Shown: positions 26,179 through 35,367, counted from the stretch's first letter. The stretch: DNA of 64,000 bases from UBA7985 sp002711265 (GCA_965660945.1 CBFIBS010000011.1:43891-107890), one strand, 5' to 3'. Numbers and translations are program-made. Notes: generated by a model from the letters alone, not told the origin.

Positions 26179-26563
26179 GGGTTTTGGCCCTGCTGCGGAA
26201 CAGCTGATGGTTGCGGGCTCGATTTGACGCCGCTTCGCGGCTTACAAATCTCCCCCGCGCAGTCAAACGGACAGGCCGCGCTACGCGCGGCCTGACGTCT
26301 TTTCCGCATTTTCTATGAAAATGCGCGACGCTTGGCCCCGCCGCGCGAAGCGCGGTCGGGGACAAGTCGGCGCAACCATGTTGCAACTTAGAACTCCAAT
26401 GCGCTGGCAGCCAAACGGACAGTAGTTCGCGTGAAGAGCTCCCGCGCGCTCAAAGGCGCTGCCGTGTTGAGCGCAAAGGGAGAACGCGCCCGCTTGTCAG
26501 GCCCGGGGCCTGCAGGCATGATCGAAACCCGAGAAACTTGCCTCAAACTTAGGGAGTCCGTTC
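26179..26563. other. Gene-free spacer with four consecutive hairpins
   Basis: 385 bp between mce and frmA. I see no gene. Four perfect or near-perfect inverted repeats follow one another: 26229-26241 (GCCGC/GCGGC), 26273-26293 (AGGCCGCG/CGCGGCCT), 26305-26325 (CGCATTTTC/GAAAATGCG) and 26336-26361 (CCCCG.CCGCGC/GCGCGGTCGGGG). Only short T-runs follow them, so they do not look like ordinary terminators. CAAACGGACAG occurs twice (about 26264 and 26412). It may be an intergenic repetitive element. Confidence 0.6.
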
Positions 26564-27676
26564 ATGGTTGAGAGCAGAGCCGCCGTCGCCGTCCAGGCCG
26601 GCAAGCCGTTGGAAGTCACCACCATTCAGGTCGAAGGCCCGCGCGAAGGCGAGGTTATGATCGAAATGCGGGCCACGGGTGTCTGCCACACCGATGCCTT
26701 CACCCTCTCCGGTGCCGACCCTGAGGGCATCTTCCCGGCCATTCTCGGGCACGAGGGCGCCGGCGTCGTCGTCGATGTCGGTCCCGGTGTGCGTTCGCTC
26801 AAAAAGGGCGATCACGTCATTCCGCTCTACACGCCCGAGTGCCGTGAGTGCGACTACTGCACCTCCGGAAAGACCAACCTGTGCCAGTCGATCCGTGAAA
26901 CCCAGGGCCAGGGGCTGATGCCCGACCATTCATCGCGGTTTTCCGCCGGGGGTGAGAAGCTGTTCCACTACATGGGCACCTCGACCTTCTCGAATTTCTC
27001 GGTGCTGCCGGAAATCGCCGTCGCCAAGGTCCGCGAAGACGCCCCCTTCGACAAGATCTGCTACATCGGTTGCGGGGTGACCACCGGCATCGGCGCCGTC
27101 ATCAACACCGCGAAGGTCCAGCCCGGCGACAATGTCGTGGTGTTCGGGCTCGGCGGTATCGGCCTCAATGTAATCCAGGGTGCGCGCTTAGCCGGTGCCG
27201 ACATGATCGTCGGCGTCGACATCAACCCCGGGCGCCGCGCCATCGCCGAGCAGTTCGGCATGACCCACTTCGTCAACCCCACGGAGGTCGAGGGCGACCT
27301 CGTGCCCTATCTTGTCAGCCTGACCAAGGGCGGGGCCGATTATTCCTTCGAGTGCATCGGCAACGTCGACGTCATGCGCGACGCCCTCGAGTGCTGTCAC
27401 AAGGGCTGGGGCACGTCGATCATCATCGGCGTGGCACCGGCGGGCGCGGAGATTTCGACGCGGCCCTTCCAGCTGGTCACGGGCCGCAACTGGCGGGGTA
27501 CGGCCTTCGGTGGTGCCAAGGGACGTACGGACGTGCCGAAGATCGTCGACTGGTATATGGAGGGGAAGATCAACATCGACGATCTGATCACCCACCGCAT
27601 GCCGCTGGATCAGATCAACGACGCCTTCGACCTCATGCACGAAGGCAAGTCGATCCGTTCGGTCATCGAATTCTGA
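26564..27676 (+). CDS. frmA: S-(hydroxymethyl)glutathione dehydrogenase / class III alcohol dehydrogenase
   Basis: Oxidises the glutathione-formaldehyde adduct to S-formylglutathione with NAD. 370 residues, zinc medium-chain dehydrogenase. Catalytic zinc ligands in GVCHTDAFTLSG (about C40), GHEGAG (about H62) and YIGCGVTTG; structural zinc cysteines in PECRECDYCTSGKTNLC; NAD fold VVVFGLGGIGLNVIQGA. The class III sequence signatures (MPDHSSRFS, MGTSTFSNF) are present. AGGGAG precedes ATG 26564. Paired with fghA downstream; together they convert formaldehyde to formate. Source of formaldehyde may be the demethylating flavoprotein at 8566. Confidence 0.96.
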   Translation: MVESRAAVAVQAGKPLEVTTIQVEGPREGEVMIEMRATGVCHTDAFTLSGADPEGIFPAILGHEGAGVVVDVGPGVRSLKKGDHVIPLYTPECRECDYCTSGKTNLCQSIRETQGQGLMPDHSSRFSAGGEKLFHYMGTSTFSNFSVLPEIAVAKVREDAPFDKICYIGCGVTTGIGAVINTAKVQPGDNVVVFGLGGIGLNVIQGARLAGADMIVGVDINPGRRAIAEQFGMTHFVNPTEVEGDLVPYLVSLTKGGADYSFECIGNVDVMRDALECCHKGWGTSIIIGVAPAGAEISTRPFQLVTGRNWRGTAFGGAKGRTDVPKIVDWYMEGKINIDDLITHRMPLDQINDAFDLMHEGKSIRSVIEF

Positions 27677-27694
27677 TCGGCCGACGCGCCCGGC

Positions 27695-27754
27695 AACAAC
27701 CCTGCGACAACCCCGGTAACAACCCCGGTAACAACCCCGGCAACACCTCTGGAA
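27695..27754. repeat. Five 12-bp tandem repeats between frmA and fghA
   Basis: Units of 12 bp: AACAACCCTGCG, ACAACCCCGGTA, ACAACCCCGGTA, ACAACCCCGGCA, ACACCTCTGGAA. The two central units are identical. They fill most of the 94 bp spacer inside what should be one operon, just before the ribosome site of fghA. Confidence 0.85.
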
Positions 27755-27770
27755 ACGACGAGACCACCCG

Positions 27771-28619
27771 ATGAAAATCATCAGCGAATGCGGCTGCTTC
27801 GGCGGTCGTCAGATCACGTTCGAGCACGACAGCCCGGCCACCGGCACCCCGATGCGGGTGGCGGTGTTTCTGCCGCCGGCAGCCGCAACGCTGGCGCCGG
27901 GGGAGCGCCTGCCCGGGCTGGTGTTCCTGTCCGGACTGACCTGCACCGAGGATAACGTCACCATCAAGTCCGGCGTGCAGCGCTACGCCGCAGAGGCCGG
28001 ACTGGTGTTCATCGCGCCCGATACCTCGCCGCGCGGTGAGGGCGTCGCCGACGACGCGCGCTACGACCTCGGGCAGGGGGCGGGCTTCTACGTCGATGCC
28101 ACCCAGGCCCCCTGGGCGCCGCACTTCCAGATGGAGACCTACATCACCCGCGACCTGATCGCAGTGGTCCGTGAAAACCTGCCCGTCGACACCGACCGGC
28201 TGGGGGTCAGCGGGCACTCCATGGGCGGGCACGGGGCGCTGACCCTGGCCCTGCGCCATCCGGGCCTGTTCAAGTCGCTGTCCGCCTTCGCTCCCATCGC
28301 CGCACCCATGCAGGTGGATTGGGGCCAGACCTGCTTCGGCGCCTATCTGGGTGATGACCAGTCCCGGTGGTCCGAGCACGACGCCAGTGTGCTTTACCGC
28401 AGCCAGACCTTCCCAGGACCGGTGCTGGTGGATCAGGGCGAGGATGACCCCTGGCAGGAGAGCGGGCTGCGCACCGAGGCGCTCGAGCAGGCCTTCGCGA
28501 CCTCCGGGCAACAGGGCGAAATCCGCCGTCATGCCGGTTACGACCATTCCTACTTCTTCGTTGGCAGCTTCTTCGACGATCACATCCGCCACCACGCCCG
28601 TGAGCTGGCCCGGTTCTGA
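27771..28619 (+). CDS. fghA: S-formylglutathione hydrolase
   Basis: Hydrolyses S-formylglutathione to formate and glutathione. 282 residues, esterase D family of alpha/beta hydrolases. Landmarks: GLVFLSGLTCTEDN near residue 45, APDTSPRGEGV, GAGFYVDATQAPW, nucleophile Ser in SGHSMGGHGAL near 146, Asp in QGEDDPW and His in YDHSYFF. Second gene of the formaldehyde pair, 94 bp after frmA. Confidence 0.95.
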   Translation: MKIISECGCFGGRQITFEHDSPATGTPMRVAVFLPPAAATLAPGERLPGLVFLSGLTCTEDNVTIKSGVQRYAAEAGLVFIAPDTSPRGEGVADDARYDLGQGAGFYVDATQAPWAPHFQMETYITRDLIAVVRENLPVDTDRLGVSGHSMGGHGALTLALRHPGLFKSLSAFAPIAAPMQVDWGQTCFGAYLGDDQSRWSEHDASVLYRSQTFPGPVLVDQGEDDPWQESGLRTEALEQAFATSGQQGEIRRHAGYDHSYFFVGSFFDDHIRHHARELARF

Positions 28620-28865
28620 CCGCCTTGAGCTGAGCCCAGCCCAGCCTTAGCTCTGGTTCCGTTGGCGTAGCTGACGTACAAGCAGGCAAACTGCGAAGAC
28701 TGCACAAAAGCGGACATAACGGGGGTAAGGACCATAGCCTCAGGGTCATCGAAACAGCCGGGCGTCGAGACAAGCGCGGACAGCGCCAACCCGGCCCACG
28801 CCCACAGCGCTGCAGGCCCGAAACCCGACCGGGACGCCGGTGCGGGCTGGCCGCAGTCGTTCCAT

Positions 28866-29570
28866 TTGCAGATCAGCCCCGGCGCCTGGAGCCGGCCGCA
28901 GCAATGGGACCCCTTCTGCGCCTGCATGCGCGGGCACGGCGCGCACCTGCAGAGCCTCGCTGTGACCGCCTGGCCCGGGCACAACCCGGATGCAGGCCTG
29001 CAAGCCCACGCCGAGGCCGTGCTCGCCGGCATCCCGCCCGAGGCCGAGAACGTCGTGCTGCTGGGACATTCGTTCGGCGCCTTTCCCATGCTCGAAGCCG
29101 CGGTCACGCTGGGTGAGCGGGTCAAGGGCCTGCTGCTGATCGACGCCTTCCTGCCGGAACTGGGCGCTTCCATCTTCGCACAGTCCGAGGGCAGTTCCGG
29201 CCCTGAGGCCATCCGCGCTGCTACGATCGACGGTCTGGCCCAGCCGCCTGATCCCGCCATCTGGGGCCTGAGCGGGGTCCGGGCCGAGGCCGCACGCGCG
29301 GTCATGCAGCCCCACGCGCTGCGGGCCTTCGAGGAAGAGCTGAGCCCCGCCGCCCTGGCCGCCATCGACACCATTCGGCCGCGTGGCTTCATCAACGCCA
29401 GCGCCCACGCCCGCAGCCCCTTCCGCCGCGCCTTTGAGGCGCTGCAGGGCCGGCCCGACTGGCTGAGCCTGCAAATCGAGGGCAGCCATCTGTTCCACCT
29501 CGAGCGTCCCGCCGCGCTCGCCTATTGGTGCGGGCAGCTCCTGCGCATGGCAGCGGGTCGCAGTTTCTGA
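28866..29570 (+). CDS. Alpha/beta hydrolase, uncertain 5' end
   Basis: 234 residues from TTG 28866. Nucleophile elbow GHSFGAF, a strand LLLIDAFLPELG after it, and a terminal EGSHLFHLERP with the likely catalytic His. The first strand and oxyanion loop (HLQISPGAWSRPQQWDPF) resemble the LVPGAWS.. start of family members, but conserved strand residues begin before the TTG. Upstream to the stop at 28668 there is no ATG, GTG or TTG in frame, so TTG 28866 is the only common start. Either the N-terminus is short or the 5' end is degraded. Substrate unknown. Lies between fghA and metY. Confidence 0.65.
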   Translation: MQISPGAWSRPQQWDPFCACMRGHGAHLQSLAVTAWPGHNPDAGLQAHAEAVLAGIPPEAENVVLLGHSFGAFPMLEAAVTLGERVKGLLLIDAFLPELGASIFAQSEGSSGPEAIRAATIDGLAQPPDPAIWGLSGVRAEAARAVMQPHALRAFEEELSPAALAAIDTIRPRGFINASAHARSPFRRAFEALQGRPDWLSLQIEGSHLFHLERPAALAYWCGQLLRMAAGRSF

Positions 29571-29650
29571 GTTGAACCTTGCCCAAGCCGGCCCTGAGGC
29601 GCTAGGGATAGAGCCGTCTCCGTCAGCTGAATTCGAGGGAAAATCCCGCC

Positions 29651-30967
29651 ATGGTCGAAGCCTCCAAGTTGCGAACCGAAACCCTGGCCCTGCACGCCGG
29701 TCAGACGCGGGATCCGCGCAACGGCGCGCAGGCCGTGCCGATCTACCAGACCAACGCCTATGTCTATGAAGACACCGAGCAGGCCGCCTCACTCAATAAC
29801 CTCGAGATCGGGGGGCACCTCTATTCCCGGATCAGCAACCCCACGGTTGCCGCCGCTGAAGAGCGCATCGCCGCGCTCGAGGGCGGGGTCGGGGCACTCG
29901 GGCTGTCCTCGGGGCATGCAGCGGTGTTCCTGACCATCGCCACGCTGCTTTCGGCCGGCGACCATATCGTGGCGACCAAGGCGCTCTACGGCGGGTCGAT
30001 CAACCTGATGAAGCTGACTCTGCCGCGCTTTGGCATCACCACCACCTTCGTCGATGGCTCGGACATCGACGCCATCCGCGCCGCGATCCAGCCCAATACC
30101 CGCATGATCTTTGGCGAGGTCGTCGGCAACCCCGGTCTGGACGTGCTCGACGTTGCCGCCGTCGCCGGTGTGGCGCAGGAAGCCGGCCTGCCGCTGGTGG
30201 TCGACAGCACCTTCACCCCACCCCCGCTCTACCGCCCGTTCGAAGACGGCGCCAATATCGTCATCCACTCGGCGACCAAGTGGATCGGTGGTCACGGCAT
30301 CGCCATGGGCGGTTTCATCGTCGATGCGGGTAACTTCGATTGGGCGTCCTCGGACAAGTTCCCGACCTTGACCGAACCCTATCCCGGCTATCCGGGCATG
30401 ACCTACGCCGAGCACTTCGGCCCCTCGGCCTTCATCGCCCGCGCCCGCACCGAGGGCCTGCGCGATTTCGGTACCGTGCTGTCCGCGCAGAGCGCTTTCT
30501 ATCTGATCCAGGGTATGGAAACACTATCGCTGCGCATGGAACGGCATATTGCCAATGCCCGGGCGGTGCTCGACTTTCTTGCCAACGACGAGGCCGTCGC
30601 CTGGGTCCGCCATCCGGACATGCCCGACCACCGCGACCACGAAGTCGCCAAGCGTCAGCTGCCCGAGGGCGCGACTTCGATGATCGTGTTCGGGGTCAAG
30701 GGCGGCTTCGAGGCTGGTAAGGCCCTGATCAACAGCGCCCGGTTGGCCAGCCACGTCTCCAACGTCGGTGACGCCAAAACCCTGCTCGTACACCCGGCCT
30801 CGACCACGCACATGCAGCTCGGCCCCGAGCAGCGCAAGCTCGCCGGTGTCCCCGACGACATGATCCGGCTATCGGTCGGGATCGAGCACGTAGACGACAT
30901 CATAGACGACCTGCGCGCGAGCCTTCGCACCAGCCAGCGCGCCGTCGCTGGCGACGCCAAGGGCTGA
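29651..30967 (+). CDS. metY: O-acetylhomoserine sulfhydrylase (aminocarboxypropyltransferase)
   Basis: PLP enzyme that makes homocysteine from O-acetylhomoserine and sulfide. 438 residues, the length of MetY rather than the about 400 of MetZ/MetB. Landmarks: TLALHAGQTRDP near residue 11, AVPIYQTNAYVYED, YSRISNPTVAAAEERIAALEGG, DSTFTPPPLYRPFE and the PLP lysine in HSATKWIGGHG near 211, then the MetY-type PYPGYPGMTY and HPASTTHMQL. GAGGG precedes ATG 29651. No SAM riboswitch could be recognised upstream. A single gene between two hydrolase genes. Confidence 0.93.
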   Translation: MVEASKLRTETLALHAGQTRDPRNGAQAVPIYQTNAYVYEDTEQAASLNNLEIGGHLYSRISNPTVAAAEERIAALEGGVGALGLSSGHAAVFLTIATLLSAGDHIVATKALYGGSINLMKLTLPRFGITTTFVDGSDIDAIRAAIQPNTRMIFGEVVGNPGLDVLDVAAVAGVAQEAGLPLVVDSTFTPPPLYRPFEDGANIVIHSATKWIGGHGIAMGGFIVDAGNFDWASSDKFPTLTEPYPGYPGMTYAEHFGPSAFIARARTEGLRDFGTVLSAQSAFYLIQGMETLSLRMERHIANARAVLDFLANDEAVAWVRHPDMPDHRDHEVAKRQLPEGATSMIVFGVKGGFEAGKALINSARLASHVSNVGDAKTLLVHPASTTHMQLGPEQRKLAGVPDDMIRLSVGIEHVDDIIDDLRASLRTSQRAVAGDAKG

Positions 30968-31029
30968 GGCGATAGAGAACCAGCCTGTCCTCCACGAGGC
31001 CAGAAAAACAGACAGAAACGAAGACGAGC

Positions 31030-31839
31030 ATGAAATCAGTTGAAGTTCGCGGGGCGACGGCGCTCTATTTCGATGCCGGGCAGGGGGCCAAGGACGGCCA
31101 GCCCAACATCATCTTCATCCACGGCTCGGGCTGCGATCACTCGGTCTGGGGCTACCAGTCGCGGTACTTCGCCTTCCACGGCTGGAACCTCTACGCCGTC
31201 GATCTGCCCGGACACGGCGTCGGTGCGCGCGTCTCGGGCGGCGAGCCGCTGACCTCGATCGAGGCCATGGCCGACTGGCTGATCGATTTCATGGACGCTG
31301 CTGGTATCGACAGCGCGACGCTGGTGGGCCACTCCATGGGCTCCCTGATCGCCATCGAGCTTGCATCTCGCCACGGCGACCGGGTTGACCAGCTGGTGCT
31401 GACCGGTCCGACCGCCGCCATGCCCGTCCACCCCGAACTGTTGCGTGCCGCCGCTGACCGGGAGGAGAAGGCCGTCGATCTGATGATGGACTGGGGCCAT
31501 GGCCCGGCCGGTCACACCGGTGGCAACATCGCAGCGGGCACTTGGGCCAAGGGCACGGCCAAACGCATGGTCATGCCCCGGGTCGCTGACGGCACGCTGG
31601 GCATCGATCTGGCGGCCAGCAATGCCTATGCAGGCGGCGGAGAAGCGCTCTCCCGGATCACCGCCAAGACCACCGTCATCGTCTCTCAGCGCGACCGCAT
31701 GACCGCGCCCAAGAATGGCCTCGCCGTCGCGGCAGCGATCGAAGGCGCACGGGTCATCACGCTGCGGGACATCGGCCATTTCGCCCACGGCGAGGCGCCC
31801 AACGACAGCCTTGGTGCGATCAAGGCAGCGGTGCGCTGA
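31030..31839 (+). CDS. Alpha/beta hydrolase
   Basis: 269 residues, cytoplasmic. IIFIHGSGCDHSVWGYQSRYFAFHGW starts the fold with the oxyanion HGSG; nucleophile Ser in VGHSMGSLIAIELA near residue 101; acid Asp in VSQRDRMT; His in DIGHFAHGEAP near 250. Sixty-two bases after metY and about 100 before fadJ on the same strand. Members of this family hydrolyse esters, thioesters or C-C bonds; the fad neighbours suggest an acyl substrate, which is inference only. Confidence 0.85.
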   Translation: MKSVEVRGATALYFDAGQGAKDGQPNIIFIHGSGCDHSVWGYQSRYFAFHGWNLYAVDLPGHGVGARVSGGEPLTSIEAMADWLIDFMDAAGIDSATLVGHSMGSLIAIELASRHGDRVDQLVLTGPTAAMPVHPELLRAAADREEKAVDLMMDWGHGPAGHTGGNIAAGTWAKGTAKRMVMPRVADGTLGIDLAASNAYAGGGEALSRITAKTTVIVSQRDRMTAPKNGLAVAAAIEGARVITLRDIGHFAHGEAPNDSLGAIKAAVR

Positions 31840-31884
31840 TCAGAGTCCTGCAAGCGGCCGGTGACGGCTTCTTGACTCTTCTTG

Positions 31885-31904
31885 GGTAAAACGTGCATTT
31901 TACC
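31885..31904. promoter_or_regulatory. Palindromic candidate operator upstream of fadJ
   Basis: GGTAAAA and TTTTACC form a perfect 7-bp inverted repeat around CGTGCA, 33 bp before the fadJ ATG, in an AT-rich stretch unlike the rest of the locus. Its size fits a TetR- or FadR-type repressor site. TTGACT at 31873 may be a -35 box of the promoter it would overlap. The regulator is not identified. Confidence 0.5.
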
Positions 31905-31936
31905 ATAGAGTTTTTAATCAGAGGAAACCCGACCCC

Positions 31937-34078
31937 ATGACGCAGAACGTCTCCGCGCAGGATGCCCGCTCAGCCCCCGATTCCAACCCGGTCAGCTGGC
32001 AGGCGCAGGACGATGTGCTGCTCATCACCATCAACAATCCGCCCGTCAATGCGCTGGGCCACGCCGTCCGGGTCGGCCTGATCGCCGCCATCGACGCGCT
32101 GGAGGCCGATGGCTGCGTGGTCGGTGCCGTGCTCACCGGGGGCGGCCGGGCCTTTGTAGCCGGTGCGGATATCACCGAATTCGGCAAGCCGATCGCGGAA
32201 CCGGGCCTCAATGAAGTCATCGACCGGATCGAAGGTGCCAGCAAGCCGGTGGTTGCCGCCGTCAACGGCTTCGCGCTGGGAGGCGGGCTGGAACTGACGC
32301 TGGGCTGTCACGCCCGCATCGCCCACCCCAAAGCCAGGGTCGGCTTCCCCGAAGTGCATCTGGGCGTCATTCCCGGCGCAGGTGGGACGCAGCGCATGCC
32401 GCGCCTTGCCGGGGTCGAGATCGCCGTAGAGCTGAGCACCACCGGCAAGCCGATCAGCGCCGCGCGGGCGCTGTCTGCCGGCATCGTCGAGGCCGTCGAT
32501 GAAGACTGCGTTGCCGCGGCTGTGGTGCGCGCCCGTGAACTGGCCACGGCGGGCGCATGGACCCGGTTGTGTGCGATGCCCGCACCGAGCGCGCCCGAGG
32601 GATACTTCGACGCCGCCGAAGCCGCCATCGTGGCGCGATCGCGCGGCCAGATCTCACCGCTGCTCTCGCTGGAGGCCGTGCAGGGCGGGCTGACGCTTCC
32701 CTTCACTGAAGGCCTGAAGCTGGAGCGTGATATTTTCATGCGCGGTCTGACCAGCGATCAGTCCAAAGGCCTGATACACGCCTTCTTCGGCGAGCGTGAA
32801 GTCGCCAAGATCCCCGGGCTGGACCCGGCCGCCAAGCCCCGGGACGTCGCCCGCGCCGCCGTGATCGGCGCCGGGACCATGGGTGGGGGCATCGCCATGT
32901 GCTTCGCCAACGCCGGGATCCCGGTCACCGTGGTCGAGCAGACCGAAGAGGCGCTCGATCGCGGTCTGGGCCTGTGCCGCAAGAACTACGAAAACAGCGC
33001 GAAAAAGGGCCGGATGACCGAGGCTCAGGTCGAAGAGCGCATGGCGCTGCTCACCGGCACCACCGACATGCAGACGCTGGCGGAGGTCGATCTGGTGATC
33101 GAGGCGGTGTTCGAGAACATGCGCGTGAAGAAGGATATCTTCACCAGACTGGACGCCATATGTAAGCCCGGCTGTGTGCTGGCTACCAACACTTCGACGC
33201 TGGACATCGATGAAATTGCCAGCGTCACTGAACGGCCGCAGGACGTGGTCGGCATGCACTTCTTCTCCCCCGCCAACGTCATGCGGCTGCTGGAGAACGT
33301 GCGCGGTGCCGAAACAGCCGACGACGTGATCCTGACCGCCATGGCCACGGGCAAGCGGCTGGGAAAGGTCTCGGTGCTGGTCGGGGTCTGCGACGGCTTC
33401 GTGGGCAACCGCATCCTGCACCAGTATCTGCGCTGGGCGTCTATCCTGCTCGAAGACGGCTGCATGCCCGAGCAGATCGACCGGGTCTGGACCGAATTCG
33501 GCATGCCCATGGGGCCCTTTGCCATGTCCGACCTCGCCGGGCTCGATGTCGGCTACCGCATCCGGCAGGAGCAGGCGGCGACCCGTTCGGGCAACGAGCG
33601 CTATGTCGAGATCGGCGACCGCGTGGTTGAAATGGGTCGGCTGGGGCAGAAGACCGGCGGCGGCTACTTCGACTACACCGAAGGCTCGCGCAAGCCCGTG
33701 CCCAACGCCGAGGTTACGGCGCTGGTGCTGGCCGAGAGCGCGCGCAAGGGCATCGAACGGCGCGACTTCGGCGACGACGAAATCCTGAACGCCCTGACCG
33801 ACCTGATGACCAACGAGGGGGCGAAGATCCTCGAAGAGGGCATCGCCATGCGGCCGGTCGACATCGATATCACCTACATCTTCGGCTACGGCTATCCGGC
33901 GTTCCGGGGTGGGCCCATGTTCCGCGCCGACGCCGAGGGGCTGGCGGCCTGTCTGGAGCGGATCGAGGCAGCCTACACCCGGACCGGTGATCATGCGTGG
34001 AAGCCTTCGGCGCTGCTGAAGCAGCTGGTTGCCGAGGGCCAGACCTTTGAACAGTGGAGCAAGGCCCGCGCGGCCTGA
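31937..34078 (+). CDS. fadJ: Bifunctional enoyl-CoA hydratase / 3-hydroxyacyl-CoA dehydrogenase (beta-oxidation alpha subunit)
   Basis: 713 residues. N-terminal crotonase domain (about 20-200) with oxyanion GGGRAFVAGADITEF and both catalytic glutamates (GGGLELTLGCH and FPEVHLGVIPGAGGTQRMP). Then an NAD-binding 3-hydroxyacyl-CoA dehydrogenase: GAGTMGGGIAMCFANAG near residue 313, IEAVFE, NTSTLDIDEIA and catalytic His in GMHFFSPAN, and a C-terminal domain with VGNRILHQYL and GGGYFDY. FadB and FadJ cannot be separated with certainty; no isomerase-specific features were checked. First gene of a fad operon with fadA and two acyl-CoA dehydrogenases. Confidence 0.92.
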   Translation: MTQNVSAQDARSAPDSNPVSWQAQDDVLLITINNPPVNALGHAVRVGLIAAIDALEADGCVVGAVLTGGGRAFVAGADITEFGKPIAEPGLNEVIDRIEGASKPVVAAVNGFALGGGLELTLGCHARIAHPKARVGFPEVHLGVIPGAGGTQRMPRLAGVEIAVELSTTGKPISAARALSAGIVEAVDEDCVAAAVVRARELATAGAWTRLCAMPAPSAPEGYFDAAEAAIVARSRGQISPLLSLEAVQGGLTLPFTEGLKLERDIFMRGLTSDQSKGLIHAFFGEREVAKIPGLDPAAKPRDVARAAVIGAGTMGGGIAMCFANAGIPVTVVEQTEEALDRGLGLCRKNYENSAKKGRMTEAQVEERMALLTGTTDMQTLAEVDLVIEAVFENMRVKKDIFTRLDAICKPGCVLATNTSTLDIDEIASVTERPQDVVGMHFFSPANVMRLLENVRGAETADDVILTAMATGKRLGKVSVLVGVCDGFVGNRILHQYLRWASILLEDGCMPEQIDRVWTEFGMPMGPFAMSDLAGLDVGYRIRQEQAATRSGNERYVEIGDRVVEMGRLGQKTGGGYFDYTEGSRKPVPNAEVTALVLAESARKGIERRDFGDDEILNALTDLMTNEGAKILEEGIAMRPVDIDITYIFGYGYPAFRGGPMFRADAEGLAACLERIEAAYTRTGDHAWKPSALLKQLVAEGQTFEQWSKARAA

Positions 34079-34126
34079 GGGCCTTGTCGCGCGCCTTCGT
34101 TTCAGCAGCCTCAGGAGACTTGGACA

Positions 34127-35326
34127 ATGGCAAACTTTAACATTGGTGCACGCGAGGCGGTCATCGCCTCCTTCGCCCGGACCCCCATCGGCAAGGCCTA
34201 CCGCGGTGCCTTCAACGACACCGGCGCGCCTGCCCTCGCCGGGGCGGCCATCGCAGCGGCCGTCGAGCGCGCCGGGATCGATGGCGCCGAGGTCGATGAC
34301 TGTGTGATGGGCTGTGCCATGCCGCAGGGCTCCTCGGGGCTCAATATTGGCCGGTCGGGCGCCCTCGCTGCCGGGCTGCCGGTATCTGTGTCGGGCATGA
34401 CGCTGGACCGCCAGTGCTCTTCAGGGATGATGGCCATTGCCACAGCCGCCAAGCAGATCGTTGCCGATGGGATGACCACGGTGGTCGGCGGCGGGGTTGA
34501 GTCGATCTCGCTGGTGCAGAATGAGCACCAGAACACTCACCGCCTGCTCGACCCGACTGTGCTGAGCAACGCGCCAGACTACTTCATGCCCATGCTGCAG
34601 ACAGCCGAGACCGTCGCCGCGCGCTACGGCGTGTCGCGCGAGGATATGGACCGCTACGGCGCCAATTCGCAGACCCGCGCCATCGCGGCGAACGAGGCCG
34701 GGCGTCTGGCCGACGAGGTCATCGCCATGACCGTGACCAAGAAGGTCATGGACCGGGAAACCGGCACCGTCACCGACGCCGAGGTTACCATCGATCGCGA
34801 CGAGGGCCTGCGGCCTTCGACCTACGAGCAGGTTTCCAGCCTTAAGACCGTGGTCGAAGGCGGCACGATCACGGCCGGAAATGCCTCCCAGCTCTCCGAC
34901 GGCGCAGCGGCGACCGTGGTGATGGAGCGCGCTGAGGCTGAACGACGCGGCATCGAGCCACTGGGTTTCTACCGCGGGATTGCCGTGGCAGGCTGCGAGC
35001 CGGACGAAATGGGCATCGGCCCCGTGTTCGCCGTGCCCAAGCTGCTCGATGCGCACGGGCTGAGCGTGGACGATATCGGCGTCTGGGAACTCAACGAGGC
35101 CTTCGCGGTGCAGGTGCTTTACTGCCGCGACCGGCTGGGTATCGCCGACGAGCGGCTGAACGTGAATGGCTCGTCGATCGCCATCGGCCACCCTTACGGC
35201 ATGACCGGCGCGCGGCTGGTCGGCCACGCCCTGCTTGAAGCCAAGCGCCGGGGCGAACGCTTTGCCGTCATCACCATGTGCGTGGGTGGCGGCATGGGCG
35301 CTGCGGGCCTGTTCGAAGTCGCCTGA
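34127..35326 (+). CDS. fadA: Acetyl-CoA C-acyltransferase (thiolase)
   Basis: Cleaves 3-ketoacyl-CoA with CoA, last step of beta-oxidation. 399 residues. Nucleophile Cys in LDRQCSSGMMAIA near residue 95, NEAFAVQ near 324, catalytic His in SSIAIGHPYGMTGAR near 354 and second Cys in MCVGGGMGAAGLFE near 385. CAGGAGAC precedes ATG 34127. Pairs with the FadJ subunit 49 bp upstream. Acetoacetyl-CoA thiolase is the alternative, but the operon argues for beta-oxidation. Confidence 0.92.
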   Translation: MANFNIGAREAVIASFARTPIGKAYRGAFNDTGAPALAGAAIAAAVERAGIDGAEVDDCVMGCAMPQGSSGLNIGRSGALAAGLPVSVSGMTLDRQCSSGMMAIATAAKQIVADGMTTVVGGGVESISLVQNEHQNTHRLLDPTVLSNAPDYFMPMLQTAETVAARYGVSREDMDRYGANSQTRAIAANEAGRLADEVIAMTVTKKVMDRETGTVTDAEVTIDRDEGLRPSTYEQVSSLKTVVEGGTITAGNASQLSDGAAATVVMERAEAERRGIEPLGFYRGIAVAGCEPDEMGIGPVFAVPKLLDAHGLSVDDIGVWELNEAFAVQVLYCRDRLGIADERLNVNGSSIAIGHPYGMTGARLVGHALLEAKRRGERFAVITMCVGGGMGAAGLFEVA

Positions 35327-35367
35327 CCGAGCCACAACAGATAAAACTTGAAGACCGGAACCAGACC

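Noticed and set aside
29571..29650. SAM-II riboswitch before metY
   Set aside because: GCGCTAGGGATAGAGCC vaguely resembles the SAM-II core (GCTAAAgaGCC), but the conserved CACxUUAA part and the pairing stems are not present.
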